64,000 bases of DNA from DASRWI01 sp035654655 (lineage in GTDB: Bacteria; Bacteroidota; Ignavibacteria; Ignavibacteriales; Ignavibacteriaceae), in NCBI GenBank assembly GCA_035654655.1, contig DASRWI010000031.1:1-64000 (forward strand), given 5' to 3'. Positions 43,706-52,318 of this stretch are shown piece by piece (within the stretch, counting starts at the first letter, position 1; each line of letters starts with the position of its first letter). The position numbers were made by a program, and so were the translations under genes. The notes under the pieces were generated by a model. That model was not told where the DNA came from and searched no databases. It saw nothing but the letters and a program-made list of their open reading frames with translations.

Positions 43706-44461
43706 ATGCCCGCTGAAGAAAAAGAAAAGATAGAGCAGGAAGAAGTCACTGAACATGAGATGACTTTCTTAGAACATCTTGAAGAATTAAGATGGAGGAT
43801 AATCTTTACTGTTCTTGGAATTGTAGTGGGGATGATTGTCTGCTGGGTATTCATAGATTTTATTGTTGAGAGCATTCTACTTGCTCCAGCAAAATCAGTT
43901 CATATGCCGCTGCAAAATTTAAGACCATTCGGTCAGCTTTATTTATATTTTGAAGTTGCTGCAGTTGGTGGTATAATCCTAAGCATACCAAATATTTTCT
44001 ACCAGATATGGAAGTTTGTTTCTCCTGCACTAAGAGAAAGTGAAAGGAAGTATGCACTTCTCATAGTAATGTATACAAGTGTTTGTTTTCTTATAGGGAT
44101 TGCATTTGCTTACTTTGTTATGCTTCCATTAACATTAAGTTTTGCAGTTCAGTTTGGAACTCCAACTATTAAGAATGAATTTGCTCTGGATGAATATGTT
44201 TCAATTGTTTTAAGTCTTATGTTAGCCTCAGGAATTGTATTTGAACTTCCCATGGTATCATATTTCTTAACTAAATTAGGCATACTGAAACCGCAGTTTA
44301 TGAGAAAATACAGGAGACATGCAATTGTTGTAATTTTTATTGCAGCAGCTATTTTAACTCCTGGTACAGACCCATTGTCACAAGTCGTTTTAGCTACACC
44401 TTTGTTTTTATTGTACGAGCTAAGTATTTTTATATCCAAAATTTCAGTAAAGAAAACTTGA
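43706..44461 (+). CDS. tatC: Twin-arginine translocase subunit TatC
   Basis: 251 residues with six membrane helices. After an acidic cytoplasmic start, MTFLEHLEELRWRI is the conserved signal-peptide binding segment; LYLYFEVAAVGGIILSIPNIFYQIWKFVSPAL and EREYALLI-like SERKYALLI follow, and the end has ALTPGTDPLSQV-type AAILTPGTDPLSQV. It recognises folded Tat substrates. TatA/B are not in the window. The stop overlaps the start of the prenyl synthase gene. Confidence 0.96.
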   Translation: MPAEEKEKIEQEEVTEHEMTFLEHLEELRWRIIFTVLGIVVGMIVCWVFIDFIVESILLAPAKSVHMPLQNLRPFGQLYLYFEVAAVGGIILSIPNIFYQIWKFVSPALRESERKYALLIVMYTSVCFLIGIAFAYFVMLPLTLSFAVQFGTPTIKNEFALDEYVSIVLSLMLASGIVFELPMVSYFLTKLGILKPQFMRKYRRHAIVVIFIAAAILTPGTDPLSQVVLATPLFLLYELSIFISKISVKKT

Positions 44462-45438
44462 TTAAAACATCACTATCAGAAATATCAAAACCAATACAGG
44501 ATGAATTAGAAACATTTAACGGAATGTTCAAAGAATCCTTAAAGTCTTCAGTCCCTCTTGTTGATCTAATTGCTAAGTACATAATCAGACAAAAAGGAAA
44601 AAAGATTCGTCCATTACTTGTTTTGCTTTCTGCCAAAGCTTCCGGAGAAATATGTGATAGAACATACAGAGGGGCTTCATTAGTGGAATTGCTTCATACA
44701 GCAACATTAGTCCACGATGATGTTGTTGATAATGCAGATAAGAGAAGAGGATTTTGGTCAGTTAATAAAGTTTTCAAAAATAAAGCTGCAGTTTTAATGG
44801 GGGATTATTTATTATCAAGAGGATTAAATATTTCTGTTGAGGGGAAAGATTTTGATTTTCTCGAAGTAATTACAAATACTGTAAAAAGGATGTCTGAAGG
44901 TGAGCTTCTTCAAATTCAAAAAACAAGAAAACTTGATATTGATGAGAAGACTTATTTTAGAATCATTGGCGATAAAACAGCATCTCTTTTAGAAACCTGC
45001 TGCATAATTGGGTCACTCAGTTCTTCAAATAATGTAGTTTATAATAAAGCTATGAAGGACTATGGGTATTCATTAGGTATGGCTTTTCAAATTAAAGATG
45101 ATATACTTGATTATGAAGGAAGTTCAAGTATTATTGGAAAACCTGTTGGTGGGGATATTAAAGAAAAGAAAATTACCATCCCATTAATTTATTCCCTGAA
45201 TCAAGTTTCAAAAGAAAAAGCAAATTCTATTAGAAAGCTTATCAAAAATGGAAATGATAATGATAAAGTAAAAGAAGTTGTTTCCTTTGTTAGAGAAAAT
45301 GAAGGAATACCTTATGCTTTTAAGATTTCTCAGGAATATGCAGAAAAAGGGAAGAAAGCTCTTGATGTGCTTCCAGATTCAGAAAGCAAGTCATCATTAA
45401 CCTCTCTGATTGATTATGTAATCAACCGCAAGAAATAA
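44458..45438 (+). CDS. Polyprenyl diphosphate synthase (long-chain trans type)
   Basis: 326 residues from TTG 44458, overlapping the tatC stop. The first Asp-rich motif is HDDVVDNADKRRG (DDxxD) and the second is KDDILDYEGS; GKKIRPLLVLLSAKASG and GELLQIQ also fit. It makes a C30-C45 isoprenoid diphosphate, most likely the tail of menaquinone; the product length cannot be read with certainty. Substrates derive from the pathway started by dxs at 56.4 kb. Confidence 0.92.
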   Translation: MIKTSLSEISKPIQDELETFNGMFKESLKSSVPLVDLIAKYIIRQKGKKIRPLLVLLSAKASGEICDRTYRGASLVELLHTATLVHDDVVDNADKRRGFWSVNKVFKNKAAVLMGDYLLSRGLNISVEGKDFDFLEVITNTVKRMSEGELLQIQKTRKLDIDEKTYFRIIGDKTASLLETCCIIGSLSSSNNVVYNKAMKDYGYSLGMAFQIKDDILDYEGSSSIIGKPVGGDIKEKKITIPLIYSLNQVSKEKANSIRKLIKNGNDNDKVKEVVSFVRENEGIPYAFKISQEYAEKGKKALDVLPDSESKSSLTSLIDYVINRKK

Positions 45439-45533
45439 ATTCATTTTAATGTGATATAATCCTAACTTAGTTTTTCTCTTAGCTATTTATTTGCTATTAT
45501 TTGGCGGCAGAAATTAAATATCTGGAGAAAATA

Positions 45534-46169
45534 ATGCCCAGGAATTATATATCTAATAAAGATGAAACTGTAAGGATGTTTGATAATAATTTTCTTGAAG
45601 CACTTTCGAGAGTACATCCATCTGTTCCTGTAATTATATATGGACCAATAATTTTATACTTTGTATATTTATCAGTTGTATACGATCTTAAATTATATTC
45701 AATAATTTTAATGTTATTGGTAGGTATAGTTGTTTGGTCAATTATAGAGTATTCTTTGCACAGATTTATTTTTCACTATAATGCGAAAAGTGAATTTGGT
45801 AAAAAACTCCATTTTATGTTTCACGGAGTTCATCACGATTATCCAAGTGACTCCCGCAGATTAGTAATGCCTCCTTCAGTAAGTATTCCCCTTGCTGTTA
45901 TATTTTATTTTGCTTTTATGAATATGATTGGTTATAGATTTGGTGCTCCATTTTTCGCAGGATTTCTTACTGGCTACTTATTTTATGATTTAACCCATTA
46001 TGCTATCCATCATTTTAATATGCACAATAGATTTTGGTTATATATCAAAAATCATCATATGAAACATCATTATATGGATTCTTCAAAAGGATTTGGCGTA
46101 AGCTCTCCGACTTGGGACAAAGTAATAGGAACTGACTTCCCTAAAACAAAGGAAAAGGAAGCAATTTAA
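45534..46169 (+). CDS. Fatty acid hydroxylase family membrane protein (FA2H-like)
   Basis: About 211 residues from ATG 45534, preferred because GGAGA lies five to six bases before it; an in-frame TTG at 45501 has no such site. Four membrane segments and the histidine clusters of di-iron hydroxylases are present: HRFIFH, HFMFHGVHHDYP, HYAIHH and HHMKHHY. The spacing matches fatty acid 2-hydroxylases rather than carotene hydroxylase, so it may hydroxylate fatty acyl or ceramide-like chains. The real substrate is uncertain, and the reaction needs oxygen. Confidence 0.85.
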   Translation: MPRNYISNKDETVRMFDNNFLEALSRVHPSVPVIIYGPIILYFVYLSVVYDLKLYSIILMLLVGIVVWSIIEYSLHRFIFHYNAKSEFGKKLHFMFHGVHHDYPSDSRRLVMPPSVSIPLAVIFYFAFMNMIGYRFGAPFFAGFLTGYLFYDLTHYAIHHFNMHNRFWLYIKNHHMKHHYMDSSKGFGVSSPTWDKVIGTDFPKTKEKEAI

Positions 46170-46185
46170 TTTTATTTTTTTAATT

Positions 46186-46215
46186 AAGCCGATTTCAATA
46201 ATCGGCTTTTTTATT
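46186..46215 (+). terminator. Intrinsic terminator after the hydroxylase gene
   Basis: AAGCCGATT / AATCGGCTT with a five-base loop, then TTTTATTTT. Confidence 0.85.
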
Positions 46216-46267
46216 TTACATTCCTAAAAAAGTATTATATTTATTGAACATAAATAACAATATTATA

Positions 46268-47914
46268 ATGATTTACCTCAGAAAATTCCTTTTAATAATT
46301 CTTTGTTTTTCATTTTCCTGTTGCGGTGCAGTTAATCCTAATAAATTTTACATAAGATTAAATCAAGTTGGTTTTCTCCCAAATGATATTAAGACCGCAG
46401 TAATAATTGCTGAAAAACCTTTATTCGAAAAATTTTTTACAGTGAGAAAAGTTTCTAATAACGATAAAGTATTTGAAAAGGTTATTTCAGATAGTTCAAT
46501 GAATTATGATAAATTCAAGCATTGTTATTCAATAGATTTTTCTGAATTAAAAGAAGAAGGGGATTATTACTTAGAAATCAATAAAAAGAAATCTTACAAC
46601 TTTACTGTGGGTAACAAAGTATATAATGCTGTTGTTGATTCCTTAATGTTATTTTTTAAGGTTCAGAGATGTGGACCAACTAAGCCTATTCTTCATAAGG
46701 TCTGTCATTTATGGGATGCAAAGTATATCAAAGGAATGGAGAAGTTAGGACAGGTTGATTTAACAGGTGGGTGGCATGATGCAGGGGATTATATTAAATT
46801 TTTATCGACTACAGCATACACAACTTATATGTTGATGTTTGCTTATGAGTTTGATCCTGTGAAATTTGGTTTTGATAACAATAAAAATAACGAACCGGAT
46901 GTTCTTGAGGAAGCTCGTGTCGGTCTTGATTGGATGCTTAGAAGTTATTTTACTGTAGATAATATTGTTAATCAGGTTCAAGATAATAGAGACCACAATG
47001 TTGGCTGGAGATTACCCGAAAATGATTCTTTGAGGTATGATAGAATAGCTTATTTGGGAATGAGTAAAAATCAAATTGGAATCTTTAGCGCAGCTATGTC
47101 ACTAGCCGCCAGAATATGGAAAATTAAGTTTTACGATGATGAATTTTCAGGTAAGTGCATATTAGCTGCAGAGAAGATTTATAAATTAAAAGATTCGGCA
47201 CCTGATGTTGACAAAAATGTATCTGGAGTTTATCAGGACAAATCCTATACAGGTAAATTAGCTTTGGGAGCAGTGGAATTATATATTTCCACCAGTAATG
47301 AAAATTATTTGAAAGATGCTTTTACTTTAGCTGATAGTGCAGATTCAGATTATTGGTGGAGCTGGGGGGATATTAACTCTTTAGCTCATTACAAATTAGC
47401 AAAAATTGATAGTAAGTATAAAGATTATATACTAAATAATATTAAAGCTTTTAATGCAAATAAGGATTCATCCTTGTTTAAAGAAAGTATGGGATTTTCA
47501 TGGGGAACGACAAATTCCTTTTTAGGTGCGGCACTTCAAGTTATTTTATATAAAGAACTTAGTAAGGATGATCAATTTGATTCGCTGGCAACATATCAAA
47601 GAGATTATGTGTTAGGAAGAAATCCTTGGGGAATAAGTTTTATTTATAATATTGGTGACAAATATGTTAAGAGATTACATTCTCAAGTAGGATACTTAAA
47701 TAAAGGATACTTACCGGGCGGGTTGTCAGCCGGTCCTGCTCCATTAGAATTGTTGAAGAATTATAAAATTGAGCGCAGAAATACTGAGTATGATTATTTT
47801 AATACTGATCTGATTAAGTTTTATGATGATTTTAATGATTACATAACTAATGAGCCTACTATTGTAGGGAATGCTACTGCTGTTTTTGTGTATGGGTATT
47901 ATTCAAATAGATAA
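46268..47914 (+). CDS. Glycoside hydrolase family 9 lipoprotein (cellulase-like)
   Basis: About 548 residues from ATG 46268; a TTG at 46244 is the longer alternative. A lipobox near FSCCG suggests anchoring in the envelope. An N-terminal Ig-like domain (IRLNQVGFLPND, residues about 28-110) precedes the alpha/alpha barrel. GGWHDAGDYIKF (about 168-179) holds the catalytic-base aspartates, GRNPWGISFIYNIGDKYVKRLHSQ the substrate His-Arg loop, and DYITNEPTIVGNATAVF (about 520-536) the catalytic acid Glu. GH9 enzymes cut beta-1,4-glucans such as cellulose. It stands alone, with no other polysaccharide genes around. Confidence 0.9.
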   Translation: MIYLRKFLLIILCFSFSCCGAVNPNKFYIRLNQVGFLPNDIKTAVIIAEKPLFEKFFTVRKVSNNDKVFEKVISDSSMNYDKFKHCYSIDFSELKEEGDYYLEINKKKSYNFTVGNKVYNAVVDSLMLFFKVQRCGPTKPILHKVCHLWDAKYIKGMEKLGQVDLTGGWHDAGDYIKFLSTTAYTTYMLMFAYEFDPVKFGFDNNKNNEPDVLEEARVGLDWMLRSYFTVDNIVNQVQDNRDHNVGWRLPENDSLRYDRIAYLGMSKNQIGIFSAAMSLAARIWKIKFYDDEFSGKCILAAEKIYKLKDSAPDVDKNVSGVYQDKSYTGKLALGAVELYISTSNENYLKDAFTLADSADSDYWWSWGDINSLAHYKLAKIDSKYKDYILNNIKAFNANKDSSLFKESMGFSWGTTNSFLGAALQVILYKELSKDDQFDSLATYQRDYVLGRNPWGISFIYNIGDKYVKRLHSQVGYLNKGYLPGGLSAGPAPLELLKNYKIERRNTEYDYFNTDLIKFYDDFNDYITNEPTIVGNATAVFVYGYYSNR

Positions 47915-47915
47915 T

Positions 47916-48689
47916 TCAATCAGTTATTATTTTTGTAATTAGATTTGCAGGAACTTTTTCAAAGTAAGAATTAAAAACTCTAAGCTTATCATTTTTATAT
48001 TTCCATACTTCATGGGGATTTTCAAGGGGAGAATAAAAAGAAAGTTTATTTACTTTTTTAGATTTAAGTGAAACAACATAAAAGCTTTTATTATAATATT
48101 TTGCAGCTAATGCTAAAGACATACTTCCAATTTTATTTATTACCGAACCATCCTTTAAGATTGAATCTGCTCCAATAACAACTGCATTAGAAACTCTTAC
48201 CATTTCCGGGATAAAAGCATCTATGTACAAATTAACATTAACAGACTTCTCTAATAGCTTTAGAGTTAATATTCTTCCTTCTAATTTAGGTCTGGATTCA
48301 GCAAGATTTACCCGAAGTTTAGAATTTTCAATAGCAAGTTTTGTTAATATATGGTATAATGTAATACTATTAGATAAAGTGGCTAAGTTGTTATATTTTA
48401 ATAATATAGGCTTGGCTAATTCAAAGAGAATTTCATATTTACCATTGCCTAAACTATATTTAAGATATTCTTCAAGTTTTTGTTTATCTTTAATGCTTTT
48501 TACTTTTTTTATGAAGTTCGCTATGTTGCTAAAATGTAATAACTTAGCTTCTACTTCTTCAAGTATAGTGTTGAATTTTTTAGGATTATTTATACTTACC
48601 AGAAGTAGTTTAGTCAGGTGGTTCAATAGCTCAGAAGAACCTGAAGTTTTATCATTAACAATCTGGTCTATTCTAATTATTGCTGACAT
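47916..48689 (-). CDS. IF-2B/ribose-1,5-bisphosphate isomerase-like protein
   Basis: 257 residues. The C-terminal half, YIDAFIPEMVRVSNAVVIGADSILKDGSVINKIGSMSLALAAKYYNKSFYVV, is the signature of the eIF-2B alpha/beta/delta fold, where the Asp of GAD and the N-K-I-G-S segment bind sugar phosphate in the isomerase members (MtnA, e2b2-type). The N-terminal helical half is divergent and does not contain the MtnA motifs. Bacterial proteins of this group have no proven role in translation; a sugar-phosphate isomerase is possible. The gene starts inside the last codons of the nuclease gene, with 17 bases of overlap. Confidence 0.78.
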   Translation of the reverse strand: MSAIIRIDQIVNDKTSGSSELLNHLTKLLLVSINNPKKFNTILEEVEAKLLHFSNIANFIKKVKSIKDKQKLEEYLKYSLGNGKYEILFELAKPILLKYNNLATLSNSITLYHILTKLAIENSKLRVNLAESRPKLEGRILTLKLLEKSVNVNLYIDAFIPEMVRVSNAVVIGADSILKDGSVINKIGSMSLALAAKYYNKSFYVVSLKSKKVNKLSFYSPLENPHEVWKYKNDKLRVFNSYFEKVPANLITKIITD

Positions 48690-50388
48690 TGGCTAATAAC
48701 TCTTTAATATCAAAATCCTGAGTTAAGGAAGCAGTTTTCCTAAATTTGTTCATACTCATTTTCTTATAAAGCTCAGTCTTACCGGTATAATCTTTTAAAT
48801 AGAAAATCTTGACACTATTCCTATTTCTAATTATCCAATTAAGAATGATTTTCATTTTTTCCAAATCCTCTTCATCAGGCATTTCAAACAAATTTATTGT
48901 ATTCTCATAAAAGTCATCTAAGGCTGTATCAAAGGTAGTGTCATTCTCCTGGTGAACATATATCTTTCCTGAGATAAGTGCGATATAATCCTTACCAAAT
49001 CCCTCATCAATTTCAAATAAGACCTTGGCTGAATTAACCGGTTCTTTTAATAAAGATGATTTGTGAATTTGAGCAAGGATTAAATCAATCAATGCTTTTG
49101 TTTCTGCTGCCTTTTCAAACATTAATTTATCCGAATACTCTTTCATTTTTGCAAGGAGTCTGTTTAAAGCAATCTGATGATTACCATAGAGGAATTCATA
49201 AACTTTTTCGAGTTCATCATTGTAAGCTTCCTTGTTTTCTCCATCGCAAGGAGCAACACAACGTTCAATTTCAGCAAGCAGACATCTTCTTTTCCTTGCA
49301 AGTTCTTTGTCTTTACACTCTCTTAATAGAAAAGCTTTATTAATGATATCAAGGATATTATTGGCTTTATCCCTTTTGATAAAGAGTCCGAAATAATCAT
49401 TTCCATCAAAGTCGAAGGTGTTACATATCTCCAGATTAGAAAAAGGTTTTGCACTATTTATTCTAAGGAAATATTTATTACCATACTTTTTTAATTGAGA
49501 ATTATGTTTAGGATTTATTTTCTTAATTAGTTCTGCTTCATAAATTAATGCAGTACACTCGCTGTTGGTAATATTTATCTTAAGCTTTGATGCCTGGTGA
49601 ATAATCTTTTTTGCTTTTCGAACCGCTGATGGTGAGAAGTAGGACTTTACTCTATCCTTTAAGGACTTAGCCTTGCCTATGTATATAATTTCATTTTTTG
49701 AGTTAAGAAAATAATAGATGCCGGGACAATGTGGCAATGAAAGAACAGCTGAAGATAAAGATTTTTTAATCTTTACTTTCTTCTCAGCTTTTTTGTTAAC
49801 GAATTGAAAGTTTATAAGATCATTAACGCTCTTTATATTATGTATTTCGGTTAATTCGGGAAGCATTCTCATTAAAATTCTTCCTGCTGCTTCAGCATCT
49901 TCAAGAGCCCGGTGAGCATTTATCAACTTAATATTTAAATGATTACATACACTATTTAAAGATTTTCTATTCAAGAATGGATAAATTTTTCTTGCCAATC
50001 TTAATGTGCATAAACTTAAATTAATTGGATTTTCAACATTGCATTTTGAAAACTCGTGTTTTATGAAGCTTATATCAAAAGAAAGATTATGACCTAATAA
50101 AATTTTATTTCCAATAAAATTCTTTACTTCGCTGGCAATATCTTCAAAATAGGGGGCATCATAAACATCATCCTGTCTGATGCCTGTTAGTTGAGTAATG
50201 TAGTAGGGAATTAAACTTCCGGGATTTACTAATGTAGAATAAGTATTAACTACCTGCATATCCTTAATATGTACTAAACCAATTTCAATTATTCTACTAT
50301 AGTAAGGAGATAAACCTGTAGTTTCAACATCTAAGGCACAAAACTCAGCCTCAGCTACAGGTATTTCCAGGAGTTCATCTGTAATCAT
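48673..50388 (-). CDS. DnaQ-like exonuclease fused to a UvrC-type GIY-YIG nuclease
   Basis: 571 residues. Residues about 14-175 are a DEDDh exonuclease: ALDVETTG (D20, E22), GHNLSFDISF and HRALEDAEA. Residues about 220-300 are the UvrC GIY-YIG nuclease: CPGIYYFLNSKNEIIYIGKA, LKDRVKSYF and LIYEAELIKKINPKHN, with a following region including a Cys-containing stretch (RRCLLAEIERCVAPCDG) and a UVR-like helix pair near 400-430 (KEYSDKLMFEKAAETKAL). The UvrC RNase H endonuclease half is missing. Similar fusions occur in actinobacteria and other phyla and may give single-incision repair, like E. coli Cho. Confidence 0.9.
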   Translation of the reverse strand: MITDELLEIPVAEAEFCALDVETTGLSPYYSRIIEIGLVHIKDMQVVNTYSTLVNPGSLIPYYITQLTGIRQDDVYDAPYFEDIASEVKNFIGNKILLGHNLSFDISFIKHEFSKCNVENPINLSLCTLRLARKIYPFLNRKSLNSVCNHLNIKLINAHRALEDAEAAGRILMRMLPELTEIHNIKSVNDLINFQFVNKKAEKKVKIKKSLSSAVLSLPHCPGIYYFLNSKNEIIYIGKAKSLKDRVKSYFSPSAVRKAKKIIHQASKLKINITNSECTALIYEAELIKKINPKHNSQLKKYGNKYFLRINSAKPFSNLEICNTFDFDGNDYFGLFIKRDKANNILDIINKAFLLRECKDKELARKRRCLLAEIERCVAPCDGENKEAYNDELEKVYEFLYGNHQIALNRLLAKMKEYSDKLMFEKAAETKALIDLILAQIHKSSLLKEPVNSAKVLFEIDEGFGKDYIALISGKIYVHQENDTTFDTALDDFYENTINLFEMPDEEDLEKMKIILNWIIRNRNSVKIFYLKDYTGKTELYKKMSMNKFRKTASLTQDFDIKELLANVSNN

Positions 50389-50501
50389 TGATAAATAATA
50401 TTTAAATACTTTATTTTAATCTATAAAGTTTTAGATGAAATTAAAAGATGTAAATAAGTAAATTTTAAATAATTATCACTTGTGTAGTGGTATGTTTGTC
50501 T

Positions 50502-50531
50502 TTGCAATTACTATGATTATTTTACTATATT
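50502..50531 (+). promoter_or_regulatory. Predicted promoter for the 50.57 kb surface-protein gene
   Basis: TTGCAA (50502-50507), an 18-base spacer and TATATT (50526-50531), 35 bases before the next ATG, in the gap after the divergent nuclease gene. Confidence 0.45.
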
Positions 50532-50565
50532 AAATATTATTTAACCAGCATACAAAAAGGAATCT

Positions 50566-51393
50566 ATGAAAAATTTCTTGATATTCTGTTTTGTTCTTCT
50601 TGGATTTCTTCCACTTTATTCACAAAGCAATCCTGATACTGTTGAAGTAAATTTAATAGATGCATTCGTTGATGAGGAGACTGATATATTATCTATAACC
50701 TTTTTTACCGAACCCCCTACGAAATCCAGAATTAAAATTGATAATCTTGATGAAATAAAAGTATCTGATACTTTAACAGAAAACCATAGCATAGAAGTTA
50801 ATTTAAAAGGTAAGAAGTTAAAAAAAGATGCTGTTAACTTTTACGTAATTGCAATTGATTCCAAAGGTAAAGAACACAGAAGTGAACAATTCGAATTTGA
50901 TATGCCTCAAAATATTGTAGTTGAAGAAAGGTCGAGTCTTTTGAACTTATGTTTATTTGGAACCACAACATTTTTACTCCCATATCCACAATTAGTATAC
51001 ACAAGAGATAAACACTACTTTGGAATAACTAAAGAAATTCCTTTAATTTTTATACGTTCAAATGATATTGGCTATCCATATGGATATTTTTCTGCAGAGT
51101 ACTCGCATATTTTCAATAAACCAAACAGAAATAATTTTCTAAGAGTTGGTTACAAACAATTATTCGGAGGTATTCCATTATTTGAATATATATCTCCAGG
51201 AATAAATTGGTTTACAAACTTTAATGGATTTAATGGAGTGAGTCCTGAAATTTCAATAGGTTTTTTCCGGTTTTATGATGCTTTTACATTATATGGAAGA
51301 TACAGATTCAATTACAAACCCGGCGAAATTGGAAGTCAATTTAGTGAAGTTTATATAGGGCTATATTCAGGATTTTTTGCATTATACTTTTAA
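50566..51393 (+). CDS. Exported protein with short barrel-like C-terminal half, unknown function
   Basis: 275 residues. Signal peptide to YSQ (about residue 20). The first half (about 28-118) is a single beta-sandwich-like domain (DILSITFFTEPPTKSRIKID ... NFYVIAIDSKGKEHRSEQFEFD). The second half has alternating strands with aromatic girdles (YFGITKEIPLIF, YFSAEYSHIF, FLRVGYKQLFG) and ends in ALYF, a final aromatic residue typical of outer-membrane barrels. AAAGGAA precedes the ATG. I do not recognise the family. Confidence 0.7.
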   Translation: MKNFLIFCFVLLGFLPLYSQSNPDTVEVNLIDAFVDEETDILSITFFTEPPTKSRIKIDNLDEIKVSDTLTENHSIEVNLKGKKLKKDAVNFYVIAIDSKGKEHRSEQFEFDMPQNIVVEERSSLLNLCLFGTTTFLLPYPQLVYTRDKHYFGITKEIPLIFIRSNDIGYPYGYFSAEYSHIFNKPNRNNFLRVGYKQLFGGIPLFEYISPGINWFTNFNGFNGVSPEISIGFFRFYDAFTLYGRYRFNYKPGEIGSQFSEVYIGLYSGFFALYF

Positions 51394-51396
51394 CAT

Positions 51397-52302
51397 ATGA
51401 AGATAGTAAAATTAAACGAAGAACATACCCAAGCTGCTGCAAAATTATGCAGAGAAACAATGCTTTTGGATATTATGCCTGATTATTTGTTTAAGGAAAA
51501 AGTTTTTAAAGATAAAGACTACAATCCTGATTTAAATCTTCTGGCATTTAATGATGAAGATGAACTTGTGGGTTTAATTTCAGGAGTAATAAGAGATAGA
51601 GAATATGAAAAAGTAGGATATATTAAACTGCTTTGTATTAAAGAAAAAGATAGAAAAAAAGGAATTGGTTCGGCTCTATATGAACAAGTTGAAAAGAAAT
51701 TTATTGATGCAAATGTTAATATTATCCGAGTAAATGAATCATATCCAAATTATTTAAGTCCGGGAATTGACTATCAATATGCTGAATGCATTTGCTTTTT
51801 TGAATCAAGAGGTTTTAATAAATTTAATAAAACCTGTAATATGAATGTTGATCTTCTTTCAGAAGATTTCTCCGGATTAGAAGATGAGATTAAAAATATT
51901 GCAGATGTAAAATTCATAAGAGGGGATGAATCATACAGAGAAAAAATTATAAATTTTGTTAAGAGTTATTTTTCATCCTGGGCTGAGGAAGTTGATGAAA
52001 GTTTTTTAAATAAACCAGTAACATTATTTGCAGCGTTAAATAATGAAGATGAAGTAGTTGGTTTTTCTACTCATGAAAATAACAATAAAGGTATAGGATG
52101 GTTTGGTCCTACAGGAGTAAGGGCAGATTATAGAAAGAAAGGGTTAGGAAGAATTCTTTTTAGGAGCAGCTTAAGGGATATGAAGGAGATGGGATATGTT
52201 AAAGCAATTATACCTTGGGTTGGTCCAGAACATTTCTATGAAAAAAATTCTAATGCTGTTGTTATGCGTACCTTTTGGCGTTATGAAAAAGTTTTAAAAT
52301 AA
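51397..52302 (+). CDS. Tandem GNAT-family acetyltransferase
   Basis: 301 residues with two GNAT modules. The first (about 1-150) has VGYIKLLCIKEKDRKKGIGSALYEQVEKKF, the acetyl-CoA pyrophosphate loop being R-K-K-G-I-G; the second (about 170-300) has GWFGPTGVRADYRKKGLGRILFRSSL with R-K-K-G-L-G. It would acetylate an amine on a small molecule or protein; the acceptor is unknown. It starts three bases after the preceding gene and 16 bases before the TonB receptor gene. Confidence 0.88.
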   Translation: MKIVKLNEEHTQAAAKLCRETMLLDIMPDYLFKEKVFKDKDYNPDLNLLAFNDEDELVGLISGVIRDREYEKVGYIKLLCIKEKDRKKGIGSALYEQVEKKFIDANVNIIRVNESYPNYLSPGIDYQYAECICFFESRGFNKFNKTCNMNVDLLSEDFSGLEDEIKNIADVKFIRGDESYREKIINFVKSYFSSWAEEVDESFLNKPVTLFAALNNEDEVVGFSTHENNNKGIGWFGPTGVRADYRKKGLGRILFRSSLRDMKEMGYVKAIIPWVGPEHFYEKNSNAVVMRTFWRYEKVLK

Positions 52303-52318
52303 TTTTGATTTTATTTAG

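Noticed and set aside
48223..48696. A 157-codon plus-strand frame opposite the IF-2B-like gene
   Set aside because: Leu/Ser-rich shadow translation of a recognisable gene on the other strand, without family similarity.
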